Assembly: GCF_007829885.1 (NCBI RefSeq)
Contig: NZ_VIWW01000002.1
Coordinates: 496,001-560,000 of the forward strand
Length of the DNA: 64,000 nt
DNA from: Streptomyces brevispora
GTDB taxonomy: Bacteria; Actinomycetota; Actinomycetes; Streptomycetales; Streptomycetaceae
Direction of reading: 5' to 3'
Position numbers and translations under genes: made by a program. Below, piece after piece: positions 33,454-41,525 of this stretch. Every line of letters starts with the position of its first letter. Position 1 is the stretch's first letter. The notes under the pieces were generated by a model. The model saw only the letters and a program-made list of their open reading frames with translations. It was not told the DNA's origin and ran no database searches.

Positions 33454-34914
33454 CTACGACCGCTGGGCGGTGCCGAACCAGCGGGCGAGGGTGCCGGTGA
33501 GCTCGTCGGTGGTGCCGGGGGAGGTCCAGGCGACGTAGCCGTCGGGGCGGATCAGGACGGCGTCGAGGCCGGGTTCGTAGGCCTGGTTCCAGGTGCCGGT
33601 GACGATGTCGAGGCGGTCCTCGAGTCCCTCGGCGAGGCGGGCGAGGGCGGGGTCGGTGGTGATGAGGAGGCCGTGTCCGGTGCGCAGGAGGCCGGCGACG
33701 GGGGTCACGGTGCCGTCGGTGAGGGTGAGTTCACGTCCCGGCGGCATCCGCAGGCCGAGCAGCGGGTGCTCACCCTTGCCGAGCTCGTAGCGGACACCGA
33801 GGTTGCTCACCATCCCCGCCAGGTGCCCGGCGGGGCCCTCGTGGCGCACCAGCTCACCCATGATCTCGCGCACCGGGTCCATGTCCTCGCCGGTGAGCCG
33901 CAGTTCGATCGCCGCCCGCGCATTGCGCGCCAACTGCTCGCCCACCGGACGCCGTTCCGCGTCGTACGTGTCGAGCAGCCCCTCGGGAGCCCAGCCCCTG
34001 ACCGTCGCGGCCAGCTTCCAGCCGAGGTTCACGGCGTCCTGCACGCCCACACTCAGACCCTGCGCCATCGCCGGCGGCTGGATGTGCGCCGAGTCGCCCG
34101 CCAGGAGCACCCGGCCGCGCCGGTAGACGGCGGCGGACCGCGAGGCGTCGGTGAAGCAGCCGAGCCACCGGCACTCCCCGTGGTGCAGGGACTCGCCGGT
34201 GAGCCGCTGCCAGGCGTCCGCCAGATCGGTGTACGTGAGGGAGGCACGGTCGTGCGGCGCCATGCCGGCCTCGTGGACGACGATGCGGGTGACACCGTTC
34301 TCCAGGTCCATCGCCATGATCATGCTGCCGCCCGGCAGGTTCTCGCCGATACGCCGCTTGCGGGTCTCGATGCCGGTGACGTCGGCACTGAGGAAGCCGC
34401 GCCGGCCCTCGCTGCCGGGGAAACCGATCCCGGCCAGCTTGCGGACCGAGCTGCGCCCGCCGTCGCAGCCGACGAGATACGCGGCGCTCTCCTCGGCCGG
34501 GCCGTCCGGGCCGGCCGCGAGGACACGTACGGCCTCGTCGGTCTCCTCGAAGGCGGTCACCTCCTGGCCGCGCCGGATCTCCGCACCGAGCCCGGTCACC
34601 CACTCCTCCAGCATCCGCTCGGTGCGGAACTGCGGCACGCCCCGGCGTCCGTGGTGGTCCTCGGCCAGCGGGGCGAGGTCGATCGGCACCCCGCCGAAGT
34701 GCGCGTCGGCGGGCTCGGTCGGGCCGAGGCCACCCAGCAGCCCGCGCTGGTCGAAGCATTCGGCGGTGCGCTTGGTGAGGCTGGCGCCGCGCGACTCGCG
34801 CGCGGGGGCCGCCAGACGTTCGTAGACGACGACGTCCGCGCCGCCGAGCGTCAGTTCGCCCGCCAGCATCAGGCCGACCGGGCCCGCTCCGACGACGATG
34901 ACATCCCTGGGCAT
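33454..34914 (-). CDS. FAD-dependent aromatic polyketide hydroxylase
   Basis: Protein of 486 residues of the PgaE/RdmE/OxyS class: DVIVVGAGPVGLMLAGELTLGG, CDGGRSSVRKLAGI and VLLAGDSAHIQPPAMAQGLSVGVQDAVNLGWKL, with a complete C-terminal thioredoxin-like domain. Its last 109 residues are identical to those of the neighbouring hydroxylase, encoded by near-identical DNA (33461-33794 and 34963-35296), while the catalytic parts differ strongly. This points to recent gene conversion. It should oxygenate an angucycline-type intermediate at the expense of NADPH. It follows the next FAD gene with a 44-bp gap in the same operon. ATG 34914 has AAGGAG 8 bases upstream. Confidence 0.9.
   Translation of the reverse strand: MPRDVIVVGAGPVGLMLAGELTLGGADVVVYERLAAPARESRGASLTKRTAECFDQRGLLGGLGPTEPADAHFGGVPIDLAPLAEDHHGRRGVPQFRTERMLEEWVTGLGAEIRRGQEVTAFEETDEAVRVLAAGPDGPAEESAAYLVGCDGGRSSVRKLAGIGFPGSEGRRGFLSADVTGIETRKRRIGENLPGGSMIMAMDLENGVTRIVVHEAGMAPHDRASLTYTDLADAWQRLTGESLHHGECRWLGCFTDASRSAAVYRRGRVLLAGDSAHIQPPAMAQGLSVGVQDAVNLGWKLAATVRGWAPEGLLDTYDAERRPVGEQLARNARAAIELRLTGEDMDPVREIMGELVRHEGPAGHLAGMVSNLGVRYELGKGEHPLLGLRMPPGRELTLTDGTVTPVAGLLRTGHGLLITTDPALARLAEGLEDRLDIVTGTWNQAYEPGLDAVLIRPDGYVAWTSPGTTDELTGTLARWFGTAQRS
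33461..33794. repeat. Direct repeat copy A (3' end of first FAD hydroxylase)
   Basis: About 334 bp nearly identical (two differences seen) to 34963-35296, offset 1502 bp, same orientation. It encodes the C-terminal domain segment from YELGKGEHPLL to the end. Confidence 0.9.
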
Positions 34915-34958
34915 GTGTGTGCTCCTTATCGGTTCCTGGGTTCCGCGGGAGGCGCCGG

Positions 34959-36425
34959 TCACCGCTGGGCGGTGCCGAACCAGCGGGCGAGGGTGCCGGT
35001 GAGTTCGTCGGTGGTGCCGGGGGAGGTCCAGGCGACGTAGCCGTCGGGGCGGATCAGGACGGCGTCGAGGCCGGGTTCGTAGGCCTGGTTCCAGGTGCCG
35101 GTGACGATGTCGAGGCGGTCCTCGAGTCCCTCGGCGAGGCGGGCGAGGGCGGGGTCGGTGGTGATGAGGAGGCCGTGTCCGGTGCGCAGGAGGCCGGCGA
35201 CGGGGGTCACGGTGCCGTCGGTGAGGGTGAGTTCACGTCCCGGCGGCATCCGCAGGCCGAGCAGCGGGTGCTCGCCCTTGCCGAGCTCGTAGCGGATGCC
35301 GAGACCGCTGACGATCCCCGCGACCTGCTCCGCCGCGTCCTTGTGGGCGAGCAGCTCGCCCATGACCTCGCGGACCGGGTCCATCGCCTCCTCGCCGAGG
35401 TAGATTCTTCCGGCGGCACGGGCATTGCGGATCAACTCCCTGCCCACCGGCCGCCGTTCCGCCTCGTACGTGTCCAGGAGCCCCTCGCCGGCCCAGCCCT
35501 TGACCGTGGCGGCCAGCTTCCAGCCGAGGTTCGCGGCGTCCTGGAGACCGGCGCTCAGGCCCCAGGCCGCCAGCGGCGGGATCTCGTGAGCGGCGTCGCC
35601 CGCCAGCAGGACACGGCCGCGCCGGAACTCCTCGGCCAGGGCGGCGGAGTTACCGGTGGCCCACAGCCACTGCGGCTCGGCACCGTGGATGGACTCGCCG
35701 GTCAGCCGCTGCCAGGCGTCCGCGACCTCCGTGAAGGTCAGCGTCTGCGTGTCCGGGTCCGCGGGCAGCGCGAGGTCGTGGACCACGACCCGGAAACGGC
35801 CCTCGCCGACCGGGGTGCACACGACCATGGAGCCGCCGGGAAGGCGCTCGCCGATCGGCCGCGGACGCAGGGCGAGGCCGGTGATCTCGGCGGTGTACAT
35901 GCCGCGGGTGGCCGTCCACCCGGGGGCCGCGATGCCGGCGAGCCGCCGGACGGTGCTGCCCGCGCCGTCACAGCCGACGACGTACGCGGCGGACCCCTCG
36001 CCCGGACCCTCGGGGCTGTCGTACGCGACGACGACGGCGTCCTCGGTCTCCCGGAGCCCGGTCACCTCGCGCCCGCGCAGCACCGGCACACCGAGTTCGG
36101 CCAGCCAGCCGGCGAGCGCCTCCTCGGTGCGTGCCTGGGACAGGCCCAGCACTCCGCTGTGGTCCTCGTCGAGCATGCCGAGGTCGAAACGGACCCCGCC
36201 GAAGTGGCCCATCGGACCCCAGCGGAACGCGCCGATCCGGTCGAGCACCCCGCGCTGTCCGAGCGATTCGGCGGCACGCCGGTTGAACCCGAGGGCGCGC
36301 GATTCCCCGGAAGGGGCGGGCTCTTTGTCGTACACGGCCACGTCCACTCCGCCGAGGCGGAGTTCTCCGGCCAGCATCAGGCCGACCGGGCCGGCTCCGA
36401 CGACGATGACGTCAATGTTTTTCAT
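34959..36425 (-). CDS. FAD-dependent aromatic polyketide hydroxylase
   Basis: Protein of 488 residues: DVIVVGAGPVGLMLAGELRLGG at the start, CDGAGSTVRRLAGI and VLLAGDAAHEIPPLAAWGLSAGLQDAANLGWKL. The HEIPP triplet replaces HIQPP or HIHxP of the sister enzymes, near the flavin, so its reaction may differ. The C-terminal domain is a converted copy of that in the neighbour. The ATG at 36425 has no Shine-Dalgarno (CCCCTCAC precedes it), so translation may be leaderless or start internally. The StrR-type operator at 36492-36520 lies 67 bp upstream, divergent from the SDR-ACP-NmrA operon. Confidence 0.88.
   Translation of the reverse strand: MKNIDVIVVGAGPVGLMLAGELRLGGVDVAVYDKEPAPSGESRALGFNRRAAESLGQRGVLDRIGAFRWGPMGHFGGVRFDLGMLDEDHSGVLGLSQARTEEALAGWLAELGVPVLRGREVTGLRETEDAVVVAYDSPEGPGEGSAAYVVGCDGAGSTVRRLAGIAAPGWTATRGMYTAEITGLALRPRPIGERLPGGSMVVCTPVGEGRFRVVVHDLALPADPDTQTLTFTEVADAWQRLTGESIHGAEPQWLWATGNSAALAEEFRRGRVLLAGDAAHEIPPLAAWGLSAGLQDAANLGWKLAATVKGWAGEGLLDTYEAERRPVGRELIRNARAAGRIYLGEEAMDPVREVMGELLAHKDAAEQVAGIVSGLGIRYELGKGEHPLLGLRMPPGRELTLTDGTVTPVAGLLRTGHGLLITTDPALARLAEGLEDRLDIVTGTWNQAYEPGLDAVLIRPDGYVAWTSPGTTDELTGTLARWFGTAQR
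34963..35296. repeat. Direct repeat copy B (3' end of second FAD hydroxylase)
   Basis: Partner of 33461-33794; see that entry. The two copies differ by a T/C near the start and an A/G near the end. Confidence 0.9.
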
Positions 36426-36491
36426 GTGAGGGGAAGCTACCCAGCGGCCTGTTCGGTCGCAATGAAAGGAATACCCGCGCGGGGGAGGGGC

Positions 36492-36520
36492 GTTCGACTG
36501 CGCAATACACCTGCTTGAAC
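36492..36520. promoter_or_regulatory. StrR-type operator 2
   Basis: GTTCGACTG, 11-bp spacer, TGCTTGAAC. The left arm equals the StrR consensus; the right arm has two or three changes. A further half-site TGGTTGAAC follows at 36533-36541. It lies in the divergent region between the FAD operon (start 36425) and the SDR-ACP-NmrA operon (start 36645). Confidence 0.65.
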
Positions 36521-36644
36521 ACCGATATTCCATGGTTGAACACTGAACCCGATGGCAATGTCGGAGGTGCTCCCGGGTTTTGCCACTTACTACCTTCACT
36601 CCATGGGTCATTCGGTCCCCGAGAAAAGGGAGAGAGGCAGGGAC

Positions 36645-37373
36645 ATGCCGGTCGAGAAGATCGCCCTCATCACGGGCGCCAACAAAGGCATCGGCTTCGC
36701 CGTCGCACGGCAGCTCGGTGAGCGGGGGACCGTCGTGCTCCTCGGCGCCCGCGACGAGGTCCTCGGCAAGCAGGCCGCCGACGCCCTCGCCGCCGACGGC
36801 ATCACCGCGCAGGCAGTGGTCCTCGACGTGACCGACCCGGCCTCCGTGGCCGAAGCCGCCGCCACGATCGAGCGCCGCCACGGACGCCTGGACATCCTGG
36901 TGAACAACGCCGGCGTCGCCGGCCGCTTCACCGGCACCACCCCCGGCGCGACCGCCGCCGACCTCCGCGAGGTCTACGAGACCAACGTCTTCGGCGTGGT
37001 CACCGTCACCGGGGCGATGCTCCCGCTGCTGCGCCGCTCCCCGGCCGGCCGGATCGTCAACCTGTCGAGCCACGTCGGCTCGCTGACGCTCAACGCGGAC
37101 CCGGACTCCCCGCTGGCCGGCCTCGACATGATCGCCTACCAGTCCTCGAAGACCGCGCTCAACGCCGTCACCGTCGCCTACGCCAAGGCACTGCGCGACA
37201 CCCCGATCAAGGTCAACGCCGCCCTCCCCGGAGTGGTGGCCACCGACATCAACCACCACCGCGGCCACCGGACGCCCGCCCAGGGCGCCGGGATCGTGGT
37301 CCGGCTCGCCCTCCTGGACGAGACCGGCCCGTCGGGCACCTGCCTGGCGGACGAAGGCCCCGTTCCGTGGTAG
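36645..37373 (+). CDS. SDR-family reductase (carbonyl-reductase-like)
   Basis: Protein of 242 residues. ALITGANKGIGFAVARQL (cofactor loop), LVNNAGVAG, NLSSHVGSL with the catalytic Ser, and YQSSK (Tyr-x-x-x-Lys). It resembles carbonyl reductase/enoyl-type SDRs, and is NADPH-dependent by the Arg-rich second strand (GARDE). It probably reduces a ketone or quinone in the polyketide pathway. The start at 36645 follows AGAGGCAGGG. It is 30 bp before the ACP gene. Confidence 0.85.
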   Translation: MPVEKIALITGANKGIGFAVARQLGERGTVVLLGARDEVLGKQAADALAADGITAQAVVLDVTDPASVAEAAATIERRHGRLDILVNNAGVAGRFTGTTPGATAADLREVYETNVFGVVTVTGAMLPLLRRSPAGRIVNLSSHVGSLTLNADPDSPLAGLDMIAYQSSKTALNAVTVAYAKALRDTPIKVNAALPGVVATDINHHRGHRTPAQGAGIVVRLALLDETGPSGTCLADEGPVPW

Positions 37374-37403
37374 CGCGGAACGCCCATCCACACAGAAAGA
37401 GGC

Positions 37404-37679
37404 ATGGCCTTGCAGCAGATCACGATCGGTGACCTCCAGACCATCATGCTCCAGTGCGCCGGCGAGGCCGAGGACGCGCTCTCGCTCGAGGAGGCGCCGG
37501 ACCGCGCCTTCGAGGAGCTGGGCTACGACTCGCTCGCACTCCTGGAGACGTACAGCCGGCTGGAGCGGGACTTCGGCATCGAACTGTGCGAGGACGAACT
37601 CGACGCCATCAACACCGCACGGCAACTGGTCGACTTCGTCAACTCGCTGCTCCAGCTGAAGGTGCTGTCGGCAGCCTGA
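37404..37679 (+). CDS. Acyl carrier protein of a type II polyketide synthase
   Basis: Protein of 91 residues. The phosphopantetheine site is LGYDSLALLE (Ser at about 48), inside the usual four-helix ACP sequence with AFEELGYDS and LERDFGIEL, typical of aromatic PKS ACPs. It carries the growing chain to ketosynthase, ketoreductase and aromatase. No ketosynthase or chain-length factor is next to it or elsewhere in the window, which is unusual. It sits between an SDR and an NmrA-like gene in one operon under operator 2. Confidence 0.93.
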   Translation: MALQQITIGDLQTIMLQCAGEAEDALSLEEAPDRAFEELGYDSLALLETYSRLERDFGIELCEDELDAINTARQLVDFVNSLLQLKVLSAA

Positions 37680-37760
37680 ACCCGCCCCACCCCAACGACG
37701 CGCACGACCCGACGGCACGCCGTACGCGGACGCGGCGGACCACAGACATGGAGGCAGACA

Positions 37761-38639
37761 GTGGCGGTTGAAGAGACGATCATGGTGCTGGGCGGTACCG
37801 GCCGGCAAGGCGGGGCGGTGGCCCGCGAACTGCTGCGCCGCGGCCACGCGGTGCGGGCACTCGTCCGCGACCCGGCCAAGGACGAGGCCAGGGCCCTCGC
37901 ACGGGCGGGCGCCGTACTCGTGCGCGGCGACCTCGACGACGAGACCTCGCTGGTGGCGGCGATGGACGGCGTCCACGGCGTGTTCAGCGTCCAGACCTTC
38001 CGCGGCCCCGGCGGCTGCGAGGCGGAGGAGCGCCAGGGCAGAGCGGTGGCCGACGCGGCCGTACGGGCCGGGGTGAAGCATTTCGTCTACAGCTCGGTCG
38101 GCGGCGCGGACCGGGACACCCGGGTCCCGCACTTCGAGAGCAAGCTGCGGATCGAGCAGTACCTGAAGTCGCTCGGCCTGCCGCTGACAGTGCTGCGGCC
38201 GGTCATGTTCCACGACATCCTGCTGGACATCGCCCCGCGCCGGGTCCAGGACGAACTGGTCCTCGGTATGTGGCTGGACCCGGAGACCTCCGTGCAGCTC
38301 ATCGCGACGAGCGACATCGGCGTCTTCGCCGCGGACGCCTTCGAGGACCCGGAGAGCTGGCTCGGCAGGACGGTGGAGATCGCCGGCGACGACCTGACCG
38401 GCCCGCAGATGGCCGCGGCCTTCGAAGCGGTCTCCGGAGTCCCCACCCGCTTCCAGCAGCTGCCCATCGAACCGCTGCGCGCGGCCCGCCAGGACCTCGC
38501 CAACATGTTCGACTGGTTCGAGCGGGACGGCTACCGGGCCGACCTGCCGACGCTGCGCGGCAAGCGGCCCGGCCTGGTCTCCCTGGAAAGCTGGCTGGCC
38601 GAGAACTGGACGGCTCCGACAGCCGGTGCGCACCACTGA
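37761..38639 (+). CDS. NmrA-family NAD(P)-binding protein (ActVA-ORF4-like)
   Basis: Protein of 292 residues. The N-terminal Rossmann motif is VLGGTGRQGGAVARELL, followed by VRALVRDPAKDEA, KHFVYSSVGGADRDTRVPHFESK and VLRPVMFHD, all NmrA marks. NmrA proteins are atypical SDRs, often without a catalytic Tyr. In actinorhodin synthesis the NmrA protein ActVA-ORF4 is implicated in joining two monomers, so a role in C-C dimerisation is possible here, as in dimeric diazofluorenes. A reductive role is the alternative. It converges with the DsbA-like gene, separated by 8 bp. Confidence 0.82.
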   Translation: MAVEETIMVLGGTGRQGGAVARELLRRGHAVRALVRDPAKDEARALARAGAVLVRGDLDDETSLVAAMDGVHGVFSVQTFRGPGGCEAEERQGRAVADAAVRAGVKHFVYSSVGGADRDTRVPHFESKLRIEQYLKSLGLPLTVLRPVMFHDILLDIAPRRVQDELVLGMWLDPETSVQLIATSDIGVFAADAFEDPESWLGRTVEIAGDDLTGPQMAAAFEAVSGVPTRFQQLPIEPLRAARQDLANMFDWFERDGYRADLPTLRGKRPGLVSLESWLAENWTAPTAGAHH

Positions 38640-38647
38640 CCGGGCCC

Positions 38648-39265
38648 TCAGAAGAAGAGCGGATCGTGGGTGCGGGTCCGCTTGAGCTCGAAGAAGCCGT
38701 CGGTCCCGGCCACGGCGAGGACGCCGTCCCAGAGCCGTACCGCGTCCTCGCCCCGCGGGGCGGGAGTCACCACGGGACCGAAGAACGCCACGTCGCCCAC
38801 CGCGATGACAGGAGTGCCCACATCCGGGCCGACCCGGCCGATGCCCTCGTCGTGCGAGGCGCGCACCGCGTCGTCGAACGCCTCGGACCCGGCCGCATCG
38901 GCCAGGCCGGGATCGAGGCCCGCGGCGGCCAGCGCCGCCGCGTAAGTGGCCCGCTCCTTGGGCGCCTTGGCCAGGTGGAAACGGGTGCCGAGCTCGGTGT
39001 AGAGCCGGCCGAGGACCCCGTGCCCGTACCGCTCCTCGGCGGCGGCACACACCCGTACGGGTTCCATGCGCAGCGCCAGATCGCGGTGCCAGCGCTCGTC
39101 CAGGCCGGCCCGGCCCTCGTTGAGGACCGCCAGGCTCATGACGCGCCAGCGCACATCGAGGTGCCGGTGCGCCGCGACCTCCAGGACCCAGCGGGAGGTC
39201 AGCCAGGCCCAGGGGCAGGTCGGGTCGAACCAGAAGTCCACCGGGGTCGGGGTGGTGTGCGGCAC
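38648..39265 (-). CDS. DsbA-fold protein of the mycothiol-dependent nitroreductase (Rv2466c) type
   Basis: Protein of 205 residues. It starts VDFWFDPTCPWAWLTSRWVLEVA, the thioredoxin-like strand and CPWx site of Rv2466c-like proteins, and continues with a helical insertion and GTPVIAVGDVAFFGPVVTPAPRGEDA, the cis-Pro region. The first Cys is kept but the second is Ala. Rv2466c reduces nitro compounds using mycothiol; relatives are isomerases and oxidoreductases. It could reduce the product or an N-oxidised intermediate, or detoxify it. The GTG at 39265 has AAGGAGG upstream. It follows the ketoreductase (40-bp gap). Confidence 0.75.
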   Translation of the reverse strand: MPHTTPTPVDFWFDPTCPWAWLTSRWVLEVAAHRHLDVRWRVMSLAVLNEGRAGLDERWHRDLALRMEPVRVCAAAEERYGHGVLGRLYTELGTRFHLAKAPKERATYAAALAAAGLDPGLADAAGSEAFDDAVRASHDEGIGRVGPDVGTPVIAVGDVAFFGPVVTPAPRGEDAVRLWDGVLAVAGTDGFFELKRTRTHDPLFF

Positions 39266-39305
39266 GTCGGCCTCCTTGATGTCTCTGCCGCCTCGGCGGA
39301 TGCGA

Positions 39306-40091
39306 TCAGAAATTGCCGAGGCCGCCGCAGACGTTGAGCGCCTGCGAGGTGATGGAGGCGGCGGTGTCCGAGGCCAGGTAGCCGACCAGACCCGCGACCT
39401 CCTGCGGCGTGGAGTAGCGGCCGAGCGGGATCTTGGCCTGGAACTTCTCCAGGATGGCGCCCTCGGAGGTGTCGTACGCGGCGGCGTAGCCCTGACGGAC
39501 ACGCTGGGCCATCGGCGTCTCGACATACCCCGGACAGACGGCGTTGACCGTGATGCCGGTGGGGGCGAGCTCGTTGCCGAGAGCCTTGGTGAAGCCGACG
39601 ACACCGTGCTTGGAGGCCGAGTACGGGGCACCGAGGACGACGCCCTGCTTACCGGCCGTGGAGGCGATGTTGATGACCCGGCCGCTCCGCTTCTCGCGCA
39701 TGCCGCCGGTGGTGAGGACGGCACGGGTCATCAGGAAGACACTGGTGAGATTGGTGTTGATCACGTCGTACCAGAGCTCGTCGGCGATCTCCGCGGTCAC
39801 ACCGCCGCCGCTGCGGCCGGCGTTGTTGACCAGGATGTCGATGCTGCCGTAGCGCGCGACGGCGGCATCGACGAGACGAGTGACGTCCTCCGGCTTGCTG
39901 ACGTCGGCGGCCGCACCGTCGGCCTCGTAGCCCTGCGCGCGCAGCTTGCCGACCGTCTCGATGACGCTCCCGGCGTTCCGCGAGCAGATGAAGACGCTGT
40001 GGCCCTGGCGCGCGAAGTTCTCGGCGACGGCCAGGCCGATGCCGCTCGTGCCGCCGGTGATCAGCGCTACCTGCTGTCCCTTGTCCGCCAT
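39306..40091 (-). CDS. Type II polyketide ketoreductase (ActIII-like SDR)
   Basis: Protein of 261 residues: ALITGGTSGIGLAVAENFARQG, LVNNAGRSGGG, the Asn-Ser-Tyr-Lys tetrad with INIASTAGKQG and YSASKHG, and the ActIII-specific VCPGYVETPMAQRVRQGYA with a long final loop. It reduces the C9 carbonyl of the nascent polyketide, the first committed step for angucyclines and anthracyclines. The start at 40091 follows GAAGGAG. The operator at 40276-40304 lies upstream, shared with the divergent methyltransferase-like operon. Confidence 0.93.
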   Translation of the reverse strand: MADKGQQVALITGGTSGIGLAVAENFARQGHSVFICSRNAGSVIETVGKLRAQGYEADGAAADVSKPEDVTRLVDAAVARYGSIDILVNNAGRSGGGVTAEIADELWYDVINTNLTSVFLMTRAVLTTGGMREKRSGRVINIASTAGKQGVVLGAPYSASKHGVVGFTKALGNELAPTGITVNAVCPGYVETPMAQRVRQGYAAAYDTSEGAILEKFQAKIPLGRYSTPQEVAGLVGYLASDTAASITSQALNVCGGLGNF

Positions 40092-40403
40092 TCCGCCTGC
40101 TCCTTCTCGGGGTGTATGTGGTGCCGGGACAACCTGACAAGGAAGGCCGGATTCCCGGTCGAGACGAGGTGGAGGTAACGGCGGCCGGCGCATTTTCACA
40201 GACGGTTCCCCACCCGCCCGCCACCTGCCGCACCATCAGATGACAAGCCCGGCCACAACCTTCCGAACCAATATCGTTCAACCGCCCGAATTCTCCGGTT
40301 GAACGTTCAAGTCAACAAATTCAAAAAAAGCATGGTTGCGGGACCGAGAAGTGCAGACCTATCGTCCATGAATCCACGGAAGAAGCGCTTCGAAAGGAAA
40401 TTC
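40092..40403. other. Divergent intergenic region with operator 3
   Basis: 312 bp between the ketoreductase and methyltransferase-like starts. It holds the perfect StrR-type palindrome (40276-40304), immediately followed by GTTCAAGTCAAC and an A-rich tract. This is the most A/T-rich part of the central window and the likely promoter region for both operons. Confidence 0.7.
40276..40304. promoter_or_regulatory. StrR-type operator 3 (perfect palindrome)
   Basis: GTTCAACCG, 11-bp spacer, CGGTTGAAC: both arms are exact reverse complements. Spacing and sequence match the StrR/NovG operator consensus. It lies 100 bp before the methyltransferase-like start and 185 bp before the ketoreductase start. 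Confidence 0.85.
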
Positions 40404-41435
40404 ATGTCCGCAACGCCCGAGGTCCGCGACCAGTCCGACTCCTACGCGCTGCTCAATCTCATCCAGGGTGCGGTCATCACCCAGGCCCTTTCCGTCGCGG
40501 CCAAGCTCGGTGTCGCGGATGTCCTCGCCGACGGCCCGCTCACGGTCCAGGAGATCGCCAAGCGCGTCGGCACCGACGCCAAGTCGACCCGCCGCGTGCT
40601 GCGCGCCCTCGCCGGCCACGGCGTCTTCGCGGTCCGCGAGGACGGCTCCTTCGAGAACACCGCGCTCTCCGACAAGCTCCGCGAGGACGCCCCGGACACC
40701 ATGCGCGGCTTCGCCGTACTCATGAACCACCCCATCCTGCACGAGGAGTGGGGCCACCTCCTCACGGCCGTCGAGACCGGCGAGCCGAACCTGCCCAAGC
40801 TGCGCGGCATGGGCGCCCTGGACTTCTTCCACGCCAACCCCGAGTACGCGCAGGTCTTCTTCCACGCGTTCGGCGGCCTCTCCGAGTCCGAGACGGCCCC
40901 GCTCGTTCAGGCGTACGACTTCTCGCAGTTCAACACCGTCGTCGACGTCGTCGCGGGCCGCGGCAACCTGCTCGCCGGCATCCTCCAGAAGGAGCCGGAC
41001 CTCAAGGGCGTCCTGTACGACTCCGAGGTCGCGACCGTCGACTCCCAGGCGTACTTCGAGGCCGCCGGTGTCGCGGACCGCTTCACCATCGAGCACGGCG
41101 GCTACCTCGACAAGCTGCCCCCCGGCGGCGACGCCTACCTCATCAAGCACATCATCCACGACTTCTCCGAGGAAGACGCCGTAACGGCGCTGAAGAACGC
41201 CCGTGAGGCGATGGGCCCCGAGGGCAAGCTGCTCGTCATGGAGTACGTCCTCCCGGAGGGCAACGACCACCACCTCGGCCAGGCCATCGACCTCTGGCTG
41301 ATGCTGATGCTGGGCGCCCAGGAGCGCACGCTCAACGAGTACCGCGAACTGTTCGCGAAGGCCGGCTTCACCCTCACCCGCGTCGTCCCCACCTCCGCGC
41401 CGATCTCCATCATCGAGGCCGTCCCGACCGTCTGA
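40404..41435 (+). CDS. O-methyltransferase-like protein (AlpH/Lom-type candidate for hydrazine installation)
   Basis: Protein of 343 residues with the dimerisation domain of plant/Streptomyces O-methyltransferases (YALLNLIQGAVITQALSVAAKLGVADVL), then the Rossmann core. The SAM glycine loop DVGGGxG reads DVVAGRGN here, and the following acidic residue pair and catalytic HD region are altered (IKHIIHDFSEED, with only one His-Asp pair). In kinamycin synthesis the O-methyltransferase-like AlpH couples glutamylhydrazine to the polyketide without SAM. The co-occurrence here with glutamine synthetase-like, amidase and lyase genes suggests the same task. A real methyltransferase is the alternative. 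First gene of a six-gene operon under operator 3; AAGGAAA precedes ATG 40404. Confidence 0.82.
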   Translation: MSATPEVRDQSDSYALLNLIQGAVITQALSVAAKLGVADVLADGPLTVQEIAKRVGTDAKSTRRVLRALAGHGVFAVREDGSFENTALSDKLREDAPDTMRGFAVLMNHPILHEEWGHLLTAVETGEPNLPKLRGMGALDFFHANPEYAQVFFHAFGGLSESETAPLVQAYDFSQFNTVVDVVAGRGNLLAGILQKEPDLKGVLYDSEVATVDSQAYFEAAGVADRFTIEHGGYLDKLPPGGDAYLIKHIIHDFSEEDAVTALKNAREAMGPEGKLLVMEYVLPEGNDHHLGQAIDLWLMLMLGAQERTLNEYRELFAKAGFTLTRVVPTSAPISIIEAVPTV

Positions 41436-41525
41436 GGCCGTCTCGATCGTCTGAGGCCGATCCGCCCGGACGCGACGCCCGTTCCCCTCCCATCGCAGAA
41501 AAGCCGAGGATCAGGACAGGAAGCA

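Noticed and set aside
34959..39050. A 1363-codon minus-strand frame read as a giant fusion protein
   Set aside because: It joins the real FAD hydroxylase to antisense of the SDR, ACP, NmrA and DsbA-like genes; the hydroxylase itself starts at 36425.
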